The notes under the pieces: model-generated
Told to the model about the DNA's origin: nothing
Database searches by the model: none
What the model saw: only the letters and a program-made list of their open reading frames with translations
Assembly: GCA_955652705.1 (NCBI GenBank)
Contig: CATPBK010000132.1
Span: 1 to 36,879, forward strand
Length of the DNA stretch: 36,879 nt
From: Candidatus Dormiibacterota bacterium
GTDB taxonomy: Bacteria > Chloroflexota > Dormibacteria > Dormibacterales > Dormibacteraceae
Reading direction: 5' to 3'
Shown here: positions 16,748 through 23,346 of the stretch, piece by piece
Layout of the letters: each line of letters begins with the position of its first letter
How positions within the stretch are numbered: the first letter of the stretch is position 1
Program-made: the position numbers and the translations under genes

Positions 16748-17397
16748 CGCGCACTGTGGAGATCGTGCCCTCCATCCTCTCGGCCGACTTCACCCGGTTG
16801 GGCGAGCAGGTTGAGGAGGCGGCAGCCGCCGGTGCCGACCGCATCCAGATCGACGTCATGGATGGCCACTTCGTCCCCAACCTGACGATGGGCCCCGGGA
16901 TCGTGGCGGCCGTCCGGCGCGTCACGCGGTTGCCGCTCGAGGTCCACCTGATGGTGGAGAAGCCCGAAGTGTTCGTCGAGGCCTTCGTCGAGGCGGGCGC
17001 GGACTACGTGCTCATCCAGGTGGAGTCGACCTATTCGCTATACCGGACGGTGAGTCGTGTGGCCGAGCTGGGCGCCAAGCCGGGGGTGGTGCTGAATCCC
17101 GCGACCGAGGTGTCGGCGTTGAGCGAGATCGTCCCCTATGTGGCGATGGTGAACGTGATGACCGTCGAGCCCGGCTTCGGCGGCCAGAAGTTCATCAAGA
17201 CTTCACCCGAGAAGGTGCGACGCGTCCGCGAGCTGGCGCCGGAACTGGATGTCGAGGTGGACGGCGGCATCGACGCCAGGACCGCCCCGCTGGTCGTCGA
17301 GGCTGGCGCCAACCTGCTCGTCGCCGGGAGCGCGATCTTCGGCTATAAGCAGGGCGTCGCGGCGGGGATCGAAGCGATCCGGCGCGCGGTTGGCTGA
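16744..17397 (+). CDS. rpe: Ribulose-phosphate 3-epimerase
   Basis: A 217-residue TIM-barrel epimerase interconverting ribulose 5-phosphate and xylulose 5-phosphate. Signature stretches: VPSILSADFTRLGEQ, IQIDVMDGHFVPNLTMGP, LEVHLMVEKPE, MVNVMTVEPGFGGQKFI and DVEVDGGIDARTAP; metal-binding His and Asp residues lie in these. The frame opens 30 nt further upstream, but GTG 16744 in the GTGA overlap with pgl matches the normal family N-terminus. The length is typical. Its last 8 bases overlap the rpiA start. Confidence 0.95.
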   Translation: MTRTVEIVPSILSADFTRLGEQVEEAAAAGADRIQIDVMDGHFVPNLTMGPGIVAAVRRVTRLPLEVHLMVEKPEVFVEAFVEAGADYVLIQVESTYSLYRTVSRVAELGAKPGVVLNPATEVSALSEIVPYVAMVNVMTVEPGFGGQKFIKTSPEKVRRVRELAPELDVEVDGGIDARTAPLVVEAGANLLVAGSAIFGYKQGVAAGIEAIRRAVG

Positions 17398-18058
17398 GGA
17401 CTTCAAGGCAGCCGCAGCGCGCCGTGCCCTGGAGCTGGTCCGGCCGGGGATGCTGCTCGGGATCGGCAGCGGGACCACGGCCCGACACTTCATCGCCGGC
17501 CTACGTGGGCGCGACGTGCGCTGCCTGGCCAGCTCGCGCGCGTCGGCCGAACAGGCGCGCGCCCTCGGCCTGGAGGTGCTGGAGGAGCCGCCGGCGGAGC
17601 TCGACTTGGCGGTGGACGGGGCCGATGAGATAGATCCCTCGCTGAACCTGATCAAAGGTCGCGGTGGCGCGCTCTTCCGCGAGAAGCTGGTCGCCCTGGC
17701 GGCGCGCCGGTTCGTCATCGTGGCCGACGAATCCAAGCTGGTAGACCAGCTCGGCGCGGGCGTCCTGCCGGTCGAGGTGCTGCCCTTCCTCTGGGCTGGC
17801 ACGGCTCGCCGGCTGGAGACGTTCGGCGCCTGGCAGCTGCGTGGCGGGCTGGAGACCCCTTACGTGACGGACAACGGCAATTACATCCTCGACCTCGCGA
17901 TCGCCGGCGGCGTCCCCGACCCGGCTGGCTTGGGCCGCGCGCTTAAGAGTGTCACCGGAGTCTGCGAGCACGGTCTTTTCACGGGCCTGGCGGCCGCGGC
18001 GATCGTGGCCGGCCCGGCGGGGATCCGGGTCCTGGGGTCCCTCGACCAGCGCAGCTAG
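17390..18058 (+). CDS. rpiA: Ribose-5-phosphate isomerase A
   Basis: A 222-residue RpiA, interconverting ribulose 5-phosphate and ribose 5-phosphate. The family signatures are GMLLGIGSGTTARHFIAGL, LAVDGADEIDPSLNLIKGRGG (in blocks), REKLVALAARRFVIVADESK and VTDNGNYILDLAI. Start: TTG 17390 gives MAEDFKAAAARRALELV, the expected N-terminus; the frame continues further upstream inside rpe, but that part is noncoding. It overlaps rpe by 8 bp and closes the pentose phosphate operon. The 3' end overlaps the convergent lipoprotein gene by 4 bp, with no hairpin in between. Confidence 0.93.
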   Translation: MAEDFKAAAARRALELVRPGMLLGIGSGTTARHFIAGLRGRDVRCLASSRASAEQARALGLEVLEEPPAELDLAVDGADEIDPSLNLIKGRGGALFREKLVALAARRFVIVADESKLVDQLGAGVLPVEVLPFLWAGTARRLETFGAWQLRGGLETPYVTDNGNYILDLAIAGGVPDPAGLGRALKSVTGVCEHGLFTGLAAAAIVAGPAGIRVLGSLDQRS

Positions 18059-18576
18059 AAGCCGACCACGAAACGCGTGATCGAGGGCGGGGCCGGCGCG
18101 CCGAGGCAGGCCGGGCGGCTCAATCCGATCCCGATCGTGAGCACGCCCTCGAAGTCCTGGAGGATCCGGGCTTCCTTGATCACCGAGCCGGTCGGCTTCA
18201 GGTCGCGGTTGCCGGTGAAGGTGCCGCTGGGCACGTGGCGGAGCGTGATGCTCGCCCCGGAGCTGCCGGCCAGGTGAACGGGCAGTCCGCTCGGCGAGGC
18301 GATGAAGTCGGTGGAAGCCTGGGGCAGGACGACGTAGCCCGGTGTGCTGTTGTCGAAGTCGACCAGCAGCCGGTCGCCGCGCACGCCCAGGCCGGTCAAA
18401 TGGGCCTGCAGCGGCCCGCCGCCAGATAGCCGATCGGCGCAGGAGGCCGGCGGGGTCGGCGGCGGCGAGGAGGAAGGCTTGGCGGCGGACGGGGCGGTGC
18501 CGCAGGCCATCAGCAACACGCCGCCGGCAGCGATCAAGGCACGTATCAAGACATTCAAGGAAACGGCTGGGCGCAT
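18055..18576 (-). CDS. AMIN-like domain lipoprotein
   Basis: A 173-residue exported protein with a lipoprotein signal peptide: positive MRPAVSLNVLIR, hydrophobic ALIAAGGVLL, lipobox LMAC with the modified Cys at about residue 25. A Ser/Pro-rich linker follows, then a domain of about 120 residues with DRLLVDFDNSTPGYVVLPQ, LKPTGSVIKEARILQDFEGVLTIGIGL (in blocks) and a closing ITRFVVGF. This pattern resembles the AMIN-like domain of secreted actinobacterial proteins. It should be anchored to the outer face of the membrane. ATG 18576 lies close to, and divergent from, the tRNA-Ser promoter. The partner or ligand is unknown. Confidence 0.7.
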   Translation of the reverse strand: MRPAVSLNVLIRALIAAGGVLLMACGTAPSAAKPSSSPPPTPPASCADRLSGGGPLQAHLTGLGVRGDRLLVDFDNSTPGYVVLPQASTDFIASPSGLPVHLAGSSGASITLRHVPSGTFTGNRDLKPTGSVIKEARILQDFEGVLTIGIGLSRPACLGAPAPPSITRFVVGF

Positions 18577-18597
18577 GGGAGCTTGCGTAGCGCTGGG

Positions 18598-18603
18598 TAG
18601 ACT
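18598..18603 (+). promoter_or_regulatory. Putative -10 box of tRNA-Ser
   Basis: TAGACT lies 13 nt before the first base of the mature tRNA and is identical to the putative -10 at 8098. No convincing -35 hexamer is seen at 16-18 bp spacing. Confidence 0.4.
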
Positions 18604-18616
18604 GGGTCGGCGTCGC

Positions 18617-18725
<109 letters not shown>

Positions 18726-18728
18726 GCC

Positions 18729-18759
18729 GGAGACCCGGCTTACGCCGGGACTCCATTTT
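18729..18759 (+). terminator. Intrinsic terminator after tRNA-Ser
   Basis: GGAG-A-CCCGGC-TTAC-GCCGGG-A-CTCC forms a strong stem with one A-A internal mismatch and a 4-nt loop, followed by ATTTTC. This is the best intrinsic terminator in the window and should end tRNA-Ser transcription. Confidence 0.65.
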
Positions 18760-18781
18760 CACTAGTGGGCTCGCGCCCGTG

Positions 18782-18849
18782 GATGTCCCCAGGGGACATC
18801 GCCTCCCCCCTCGGCCCGCCTCGCGGGCCGGGCCGCGCTGTGCGCGGCC
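18782..18849. repeat. Cluster of three perfect hairpins
   Basis: Three palindromes follow the tRNA terminator: GATGTCCCC-A-GGGGACATC (18782-18800), GGCCCG-CCTCG-CGGGCC (about 18813-18829) and GGCCGCGC-TGT-GCGCGGCC (18831-18849). No coding sequence is seen in 18709-18862. They could be recombination or replication sites of an integrated element, REP-like repeats or stacked terminators. Confidence 0.5.
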
Positions 18850-18862
18850 TAACCGGCTTCAG

Positions 18863-19096
18863 CTAGCCACCAGTCGGTGACACAGCGACCAACTTCGAGG
18901 CAGAGAACGGGATCATGCGTTGAATGGCCGAGGTCTGGGGCGGCGGCGACCCGAGTTCGTTGATCCAATTGTTGACCTGCCATGACAGCCAGAGGGTGTC
19001 GCCCAACGGGTGGATCTTGGGCAGCGGCGCTTTCTGACTCGTGTCGAGGCGTATGGGCTCCTGGTCGGTTATGAGGCGGTCGACGAGGAGAGTCAC
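18863..19096 (-). CDS. Small hypothetical protein (orphan ORF)
   Basis: A 77-codon frame from GTG 19096, with an in-frame TAG five codons upstream. The product begins MTLLVDRLITDQEPIRLDTS and contains GDTLWLSWQVNNWINELG. Codon third positions look mostly G or C, as in real genes here, but there is no ribosome binding site, recognisable domain, signal peptide or membrane segment. It lies between the hairpin cluster and the SRPBCC-GNAT gene within the segment bracketed by the tRNA repeat. It could be a gene remnant or a real accessory gene. I do not recognise it. Confidence 0.3.
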   Translation of the reverse strand: MTLLVDRLITDQEPIRLDTSQKAPLPKIHPLGDTLWLSWQVNNWINELGSPPPQTSAIQRMIPFSASKLVAVSPTGG

Positions 19097-19195
19097 TGGC
19101 AGCCGTGCCTAGGGACCCTCTCGAGTTTTAGCTGAGCCGAAGGTCCAGTTTCCGCGATGGATCGTGACCATCCACCAACCGCTACGTTGGTAACC

Positions 19196-20191
19196 GTGAA
19201 GACCAAGCACCTGGCCGTTCCCGCCGAGGCGATCTGGAAACATCTGGTTGGGACCGGTCGCCGCGACTGGTATTACCGCCTCACCCCAGACGGGACCTTC
19301 GAGCCCGGCGCCAAAGTGCACTGGCTGGATACTCGCGGCGAGCCCGCCGAGGAATCCGAGGTGCTGGAGCTGGCAGCGCCACTGCTGCTTAGGCTGCGCA
19401 CGCGCTTTGTCTTCGCCCCGCCCTTCGCCGCAGCGCCGGCTCATGAGGTGACCTGGGAGCTGAGCCCCGAGCGGGACGGCACCCGGGTGACACTCTCCTG
19501 GGACGGTTCCGGCCCGGCCCTGCGCCTGCTCGAAACTGAGGGCGGCGCCATTCTGGACGGGCTTGCCCTCGCCGTCGACCCGGTGGCGCGCGCAGCTCTG
19601 GAACGTCTGCCCGAGATCGGCCCGCTGGAAATTCGGGATCTCACCCTGGAGACTCTGGCCGCCTACCAAAGGTTCTTCGACGAGGAGGCGTTTCGCGATT
19701 ACCCTGCTTGGCAGTCCTGCTACTGCATTGAACCTCTCTGGGACGGCACGGACGACGAGAGTGCGCCCCGCACCGCCGCTGACAACCGTCAGGAGATGTC
19801 GGAGCTGGTCAGCGCCGGTCGCGTCACTGCACTGCTCGCCTTCGACGGCGAGCGGCCGGTCGCCTGGTGCCACTACGGCGAGTCGACGGCGCTGGCCGGG
19901 CTGGCGCGCCGATATGCACTTGAAGTGGCCGATCACCAGGGGGTCGGCTCAGTGGCGTGCTTCGTGATCGCGTCGCAGTACCGCGGGCACGGGGTGGCCA
20001 CTCGCCTGCTTGAGGAGGCTCTGGAGCGACTGCGCAGCAAGGGCTTGCGCGCGGTCGAGGCTTACCCACCGAAGGAGGGCGACGGCACTCCGCAGGGCAG
20101 CTACCGCGGCCCCCTGAGGATGTATCTCAGCGCTGGCTTCGAACCTTACCGGGAGGCCGGCAATACCGTGATCGTGAGAAAGACCCTCTAG
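19196..20191 (+). CDS. SRPBCC-domain / GNAT acetyltransferase fusion
   Basis: A two-domain protein. The first ~140 residues look like a SRPBCC/START (AHSA1 or polyketide cyclase-like) ligand-binding domain (HLAVPAEAIWKHLVGTG, HEVTWELSPERDGTRVTLSW). The second half is a GNAT N-acetyltransferase: SVACFVIASQYRGHGVATRLLEEALERLRSKGLRAVEAYP (in blocks) with the acetyl-CoA loop QYRGHGVA, and a C-terminal MYLSAGFEPYREAGNTVIVRKTL. Start: GTG 19196 (331 residues) is preferred because TACGTT lies 7 nt upstream, a leaderless arrangement. ATG 19157 (344 residues) is the alternative. The SRPBCC domain may bind the acceptor substrate; that is inference. It lies inside the segment bracketed by the tRNA-Ser direct repeat. 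Confidence 0.7.
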   Translation: MKTKHLAVPAEAIWKHLVGTGRRDWYYRLTPDGTFEPGAKVHWLDTRGEPAEESEVLELAAPLLLRLRTRFVFAPPFAAAPAHEVTWELSPERDGTRVTLSWDGSGPALRLLETEGGAILDGLALAVDPVARAALERLPEIGPLEIRDLTLETLAAYQRFFDEEAFRDYPAWQSCYCIEPLWDGTDDESAPRTAADNRQEMSELVSAGRVTALLAFDGERPVAWCHYGESTALAGLARRYALEVADHQGVGSVACFVIASQYRGHGVATRLLEEALERLRSKGLRAVEAYPPKEGDGTPQGSYRGPLRMYLSAGFEPYREAGNTVIVRKTL

Positions 20192-20270
20192 GTTAGGGCT
20201 CTTCGAACGCTGAGTCACATCACCCGGCCGGCTTCGAAAGTTCGAAAAGTGTCCACGACACCCCGCCATT

Positions 20271-20300
20271 TGTCCTGTCTCAAGACATCGAGGACAGATT
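20271..20300 (+). repeat. Left inverted repeat, insertion-sequence-like end
   Basis: The stretch contains CAAGACATCGAGGACAGATT (20281-20300). It matches the reverse complement of 20458-20477 at 18 of 20 positions. The left copy begins TGTCCTGTCTC. About 155 bp lie between the two ends. The pattern is reminiscent of IS481-type terminal repeats, from memory only. No transposase is present, so this may be a miniature or internally deleted element. Confidence 0.5.
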
Positions 20301-20457
20301 TTTCAAGGTCCTCCTCCAAGCTGGAGCTTCGATCAGGCGCCGAGGGCCGGCGTCATGGGTTCAGCCGGACGAACTCGAAACACCCGGGCCGGCCATCGCT
20401 GAGGCCCAGGAGCTGCTCCAGGCCGACGTCTGAGATCAGGAATTAACGAAGGCCCCG

Positions 20458-20487
20458 AATCTGTCCTCTATGTCCTGAAATCAGACA
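20458..20487 (-). repeat. Right inverted repeat, insertion-sequence-like end
   Basis: Read on the minus strand this is TGTCTGATTTCAGGACATAG followed by AGGACAGATT, the inverted partner of 20271-20300. One base after it begins the second copy of the tRNA-Ser 3' end (20488-20502). Confidence 0.5.
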
Positions 20488-20502
20488 CCTCCCTCTCCGC
20501 CA
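20488..20502 (+). repeat. Putative attachment site copy 2 (tRNA-Ser 3'-end duplicate)
   Basis: CCTCCCTCTCCGCCA is an exact 15-nt direct repeat of 18694-18708, including the CCA. The rest of the tRNA is absent here, so this is not a second tRNA gene. Together with 18694-18708 it delimits about 1.8 kb (18709-20502). Confidence 0.55.
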
Positions 20503-20503
20503 T

Positions 20504-20552
20504 TGTCCTGTCTCAGGACATACCGGACACTTGTCGCAGGACATTCTGGACG
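20504..20552 (+). repeat. Tandem imperfect repeats of the same family
   Basis: TGTCCTG-TCT-CAGGACA is a perfect 7-bp palindrome (20504-20520). The unit TGTCTCAGGACATACCGGAC (20509-20528) recurs 23 bp later as TGTCGCAGGACATTCTGGAC (20532-20551). Both resemble the unit at 20276-20296. The region 20192-20726 otherwise holds no supported gene. Confidence 0.5.
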
Positions 20553-20726
20553 GGCCAGCGGCCGCCGAGTGGGGTGGAGTTCGGCGGTGGCCAGTGGCGC
20601 TCTTTGGGTATCTGTTGCAAGTGATGGGCGGGATCCCGCGACAAGCTCGGTATGGGGCGAAACCGGGCACGTCGTAGGACCAGGCGTCTTCGTTCCATAC
20701 ACAGTGCCGGCCGTCGCTCCGCTCGG

Positions 20727-21347
20727 CTAAGCCCCGAAGTACTGGAAGAACCCAAAGGCGCCGTACCGGCCTGAGTGGTCGTAGCTCACGTGCTCGTCGC
20801 TGACCGTGAACCGCTTGGTGCCGACAAGTGCTGCCTCCTTCACGACGAGGCCCTCGGGCAGGACGACGCGCGGGTGGATCGTCTCCTTGGTGACCGGATT
20901 CAGGATGTACTCCATCTCGACTGTGACCGCGCCGGGCGCCAGAACTCGCGGCAGCGTCGTGTCGGCATCCACCTCGTAGCGCACGTACCGGGGGCCGTGC
21001 AGTTCGCTGAAGGTCTTGCGAAAGATCCCCCAGGGACCGCCGGCGTTCCCTTCCACCAGCGCTCGCAGCGCGGCCCGCTGCGGCTCGTCGGCGCGCTCGT
21101 CGATCAAGCTGGTCGCGACCCCGTTTCCCTCGTGGATCGCGGCGGGCCAATTGCAGTAAAGGCCGACGTTCAGGTCGTCGAGTCGCAGGTCGCCGTACGA
21201 CCCCTGTTCGATATGCCAGGTCCAGCCGCCCTCGCACTTGCCAGTGCTGGGACGCCCGTTGACGTTGCAGGGACACCCGTAATCGCAGTTGCAGGAGATG
21301 ATGACCTGACCCTTCATCATCCAGTTAGTCGGCTTTACGGCTGCCAT
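20727..21347 (-). CDS. DUF1326 domain-containing protein
   Basis: A 206-residue soluble protein of family DUF1326. Its N-terminal cysteine cluster CNCDYGCPCNVNGRPSTGKC (residues about 19-38) is typical of the family and looks metal-binding. ATG 21347 is preceded by GGGAGGGAAGGAC, a strong ribosome binding site; the frame opens slightly further upstream. It lies 18 bp downstream of the DUF2182 membrane protein on the same strand, and DUF1326 and DUF2182 genes are frequent neighbours, so they probably act together. No biochemical function is established to my knowledge; a role in metal handling is inference from the Cys-rich motif. Confidence 0.85.
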   Translation of the reverse strand: MAAVKPTNWMMKGQVIISCNCDYGCPCNVNGRPSTGKCEGGWTWHIEQGSYGDLRLDDLNVGLYCNWPAAIHEGNGVATSLIDERADEPQRAALRALVEGNAGGPWGIFRKTFSELHGPRYVRYEVDADTTLPRVLAPGAVTVEMEYILNPVTKETIHPRVVLPEGLVVKEAALVGTKRFTVSDEHVSYDHSGRYGAFGFFQYFGA

Positions 21348-21365
21348 GTCCTTCCCTCCCAAACC

Positions 21366-21989
21366 TCACATCTTCCCGACCAAAGACTGCGCGATCTCGG
21401 GTCGCGTCACAACCAACGCGGCGCCGGCGATAAGTGCGATCCCCATTCCTCGACCAAACGCAACTCCCCGTGGCAAAACCTTCTCAATGAAGACAGCCAA
21501 TGCGATGACTGCGGCCCACAGCAGACCCATCGCTCCAGCGCCCACGAACACCACCATCAGCGCCCAGCAGCAGCCCAGGCAGTAGATACCGTGCTCCAGG
21601 CCCAGGCGGAGCTCGCCCCTCAAGCCTGGGTACCAATGGGTAAGGAGGAAGTCCATCGGGCTGCGGCAGACCCGTAAGCAGGCCGTCTTGAGCGGGGTGA
21701 ACTGGTAGACGCCGGCGAGAAGCAAGATGGCTGCCACGGCGAGCGCCCGGGCCCCCATGGGGAGGAGCGCATCGGTGATCCGAGCCCCGATCCACACGCC
21801 GACGCCGGCAGCTGCCCAGACCAGGAGATAGACGCCGATGAAGAGGGCGGTCCGAAGCTCGGACTGGATCCGACCCGGAGCGCTGACACCACGCCGGTGC
21901 AGGAGGATCATCGGCGCGGCCGACGGCAGCATCATCGCCGCCATCATGAGAGTCCAGGAGCCCAGAAACGGTGCCACAGCCGTCCCCAC
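21366..21989 (-). CDS. DUF2182 integral membrane protein
   Basis: A 207-residue polytopic membrane protein with about five or six hydrophobic segments and the family motifs WTLMMAAMMLPSAAPM, YQFTPLKTACLRVCRSPMDF and YCLGCCWALM, with conserved Cys, Met and His-type residues likely to bind metal. Family members are usually longer, with one more N-terminal membrane helix before the WTLMMAAMM segment; here the frame is closed by a TGA a few codons upstream of GTG 21989, so the N-terminus looks shortened. It precedes the DUF1326 gene in the same operon. The function is unknown. Confidence 0.8.
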   Translation of the reverse strand: MGTAVAPFLGSWTLMMAAMMLPSAAPMILLHRRGVSAPGRIQSELRTALFIGVYLLVWAAAGVGVWIGARITDALLPMGARALAVAAILLLAGVYQFTPLKTACLRVCRSPMDFLLTHWYPGLRGELRLGLEHGIYCLGCCWALMVVFVGAGAMGLLWAAVIALAVFIEKVLPRGVAFGRGMGIALIAGAALVVTRPEIAQSLVGKM

Positions 21990-22172
21990 TTGTTCGCCGG
22001 ATTCTCACCCTACACGGGCGACCGGGGCTGTGCATACCAGTGGACCGCGTTCGCCTGGACTTCGCCGAACGCAAGTTGGCCGCTGTCGATTTCGGACGAT
22101 CCTTGTTCGTCGTCTAGGTAACGGCCAGCACGGGGTCTGGCTGAATCGTTTTGAACAAGAGGAGCTGTAAAC

Positions 22173-22514
22173 ATGGCAAGCCACGTAATCCACTTCGAAG
22201 TCACCGGCAAGGACGGCCCGGCCCTACAGCGCTTCTACTCGGAAGCGTTCGGATGGAAGCTCGACACCAACAACCCTGGCGGCTACGGGATGCTGCGGGG
22301 CGACGAGCATCCAATCACCGGCGGCATCGGCGCCGCGGCGGATGGCGCGCCCGGTGGGGTCACCTTCTATGTCCATACCGAGGACCCCAAAGCGACCCTG
22401 GCCAAGGTCGAGAAACTGGGTGGGAAGGTCTTGATGCCGCTGACCCAGGTGGCGCCGGAAACCACGATCGCGCTCTTCGCCGATCCCGAGGGTCACGTCG
22501 TCGGCCTGATGTAG
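22173..22514 (+). CDS. VOC family (glyoxalase/bleomycin-resistance fold) protein
   Basis: A 113-residue single-domain VOC protein: HVIHFEVTGKDGPALQRFYS at the start, VTFYVHTEDPKATLAKVEKLGGKV (in blocks) in the middle, and IALFADPEGHVVGLM at the end. His, Glu and Asp positions fit the metal-binding pattern of the fold. ATG 22173 has a GAGGAG ribosome binding site nearby. Single-domain VOC proteins act as dimers on varied small molecules; the substrate is not predictable. It is flanked by a strong terminator at 22528-22554. The upstream 183 bp (21990-22172) hold no gene I can support. Confidence 0.85.
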   Translation: MASHVIHFEVTGKDGPALQRFYSEAFGWKLDTNNPGGYGMLRGDEHPITGGIGAAADGAPGGVTFYVHTEDPKATLAKVEKLGGKVLMPLTQVAPETTIALFADPEGHVVGLM

Positions 22515-22527
22515 GGGCTGCTTGCTG

Positions 22528-22554
22528 GGGAAGGAGGTCGCGGACCTCTTTCCC
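22528..22554. terminator. Bidirectional terminator between convergent genes
   Basis: GGGAAGGAGGTC-GCG-GACCTCTTTCCC forms a 12-bp stem with one G-U wobble and a 3-nt loop. It lies 14 bp after the VOC stop and before the convergent membrane-protein gene. Confidence 0.6.
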
Positions 22555-22563
22555 GGCTGGCGG

Positions 22564-22593
22564 GGCCGGCGCTGCCTGTGCTGAGCGCCGGCC
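22564..22593 (-). terminator. GC-rich hairpin after the membrane-protein gene
   Basis: GGCCGGCGCT (22564-22573) pairs perfectly with AGCGCCGGCC (22584-22593). The stem begins at the base next to the stop of the minus-strand gene. No T-run, so it may act as a rho-dependent pause or mRNA 3'-end protector. Confidence 0.45.
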
Positions 22594-23277
22594 TCAGCGG
22601 GTTCTGGGCGTCCGCAGTGCCGCGACCGACGCGACCAACAGCCAGACGTAATACATCACGGTCGCGATTATCTGAACGAGGCCGTTGGCGGTGTAGAAGC
22701 CGTTCGGATCATTGCCGCCGTAGGCCGCGGGTATGGTTACCGCGATCACGACGACACCGATCCAGCCAACGAGTTGCACCGATCGCGGAAGCACTCCCGT
22801 CCGGCCAATGGCGTAGGCGGCTACCGCCAGAAAGAAGAGAGCCGTGATCGTGGTAGGCGCACCGGCCAGCGTCGCGCTGGCTTCGTAGAGGACACGGACC
22901 GCGGTGGGGTCCGACTTTCCGGCGGCGTCGATTGCCGCGACCTGGATCAACCCGATGCTGATGATCGCCTCTACCGCGAGGGCGATGCCGATACCGAAGA
23001 TCGCGGTGCCGAGCCACTCGGTGGCCTCGCCGGCGGTTCGGATCAGGCCGCGCAAGCCGGCCAGGAACATAAAAAAGAAGCCGTAACCGAGGTAGAACAG
23101 CAGGGCTGAGGTCGTGACGATGGCGGCCCCGTTTCGCAGATAGGCAGCGAGCTTGGCCGGGTCGTTGAGGCTGGGCGGGACGCCCGCGACGAAGAAGATG
23201 GCGAAGCCTACGAGCTGGATAACCGCGAAGGCCAGGCCCGTGGTCCCGACCCAGCGCCTGAGAGACCAGTCAACCAT
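22594..23277 (-). CDS. Polytopic membrane protein, function unknown (DUF4386-like)
   Basis: A 227-residue protein with about six hydrophobic helices (for example TGLAFAVIQLVGFAIFFVAG, ALLFYLGYGFFFMFLAGL and LVGWIGVVVIAVTIPAAYGG). The organisation resembles DUF4386-type membrane proteins, but this is a weak, memory-based call. ATG 23277 is preceded by GGGGGGACTT as ribosome binding site. A palindrome ACACAGTATGTGT (23315-23327) lies upstream and could be an operator. It is transcribed in the same direction as the VIT1 gene, separated by about 70 bp. Confidence 0.65.
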   Translation of the reverse strand: MVDWSLRRWVGTTGLAFAVIQLVGFAIFFVAGVPPSLNDPAKLAAYLRNGAAIVTTSALLFYLGYGFFFMFLAGLRGLIRTAGEATEWLGTAIFGIGIALAVEAIISIGLIQVAAIDAAGKSDPTAVRVLYEASATLAGAPTTITALFFLAVAAYAIGRTGVLPRSVQLVGWIGVVVIAVTIPAAYGGNDPNGFYTANGLVQIIATVMYYVWLLVASVAALRTPRTR

Positions 23278-23314
23278 CGCGAAGTCCCCCCTACGAACGC
23301 ACCCGACCTGGAAA

Positions 23315-23327
23315 ACACAGTATGTGT
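23315..23327 (-). promoter_or_regulatory. Palindrome overlapping a possible -10 box
   Basis: ACACA-GTA-TGTGT is a perfect 5-bp inverted repeat; on the minus strand it contains TACTGT, a TANNNT -10 element. It lies about 40 bp upstream of the membrane-protein start (23277). A repressor operator is possible but speculative. Confidence 0.3.
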
Positions 23328-23346
23328 CGTCCGACCGAAGTCGGGG

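Noticed and set aside
20488-20502. Second tRNA-Ser gene
   Set aside because: Only the last 15 bases match; no acceptor, anticodon or variable arm precedes it.
20504-20552. CRISPR array
   Set aside because: Only two adjacent units with a 3-nt gap and no spacer-repeat periodicity; no cas genes in the window.
20503-20730. 75-codon frame after the repeats
   Set aside because: It begins inside the repeat cluster, overlaps the DUF1326 end, and has no domain, ribosome binding site or convincing codon use.
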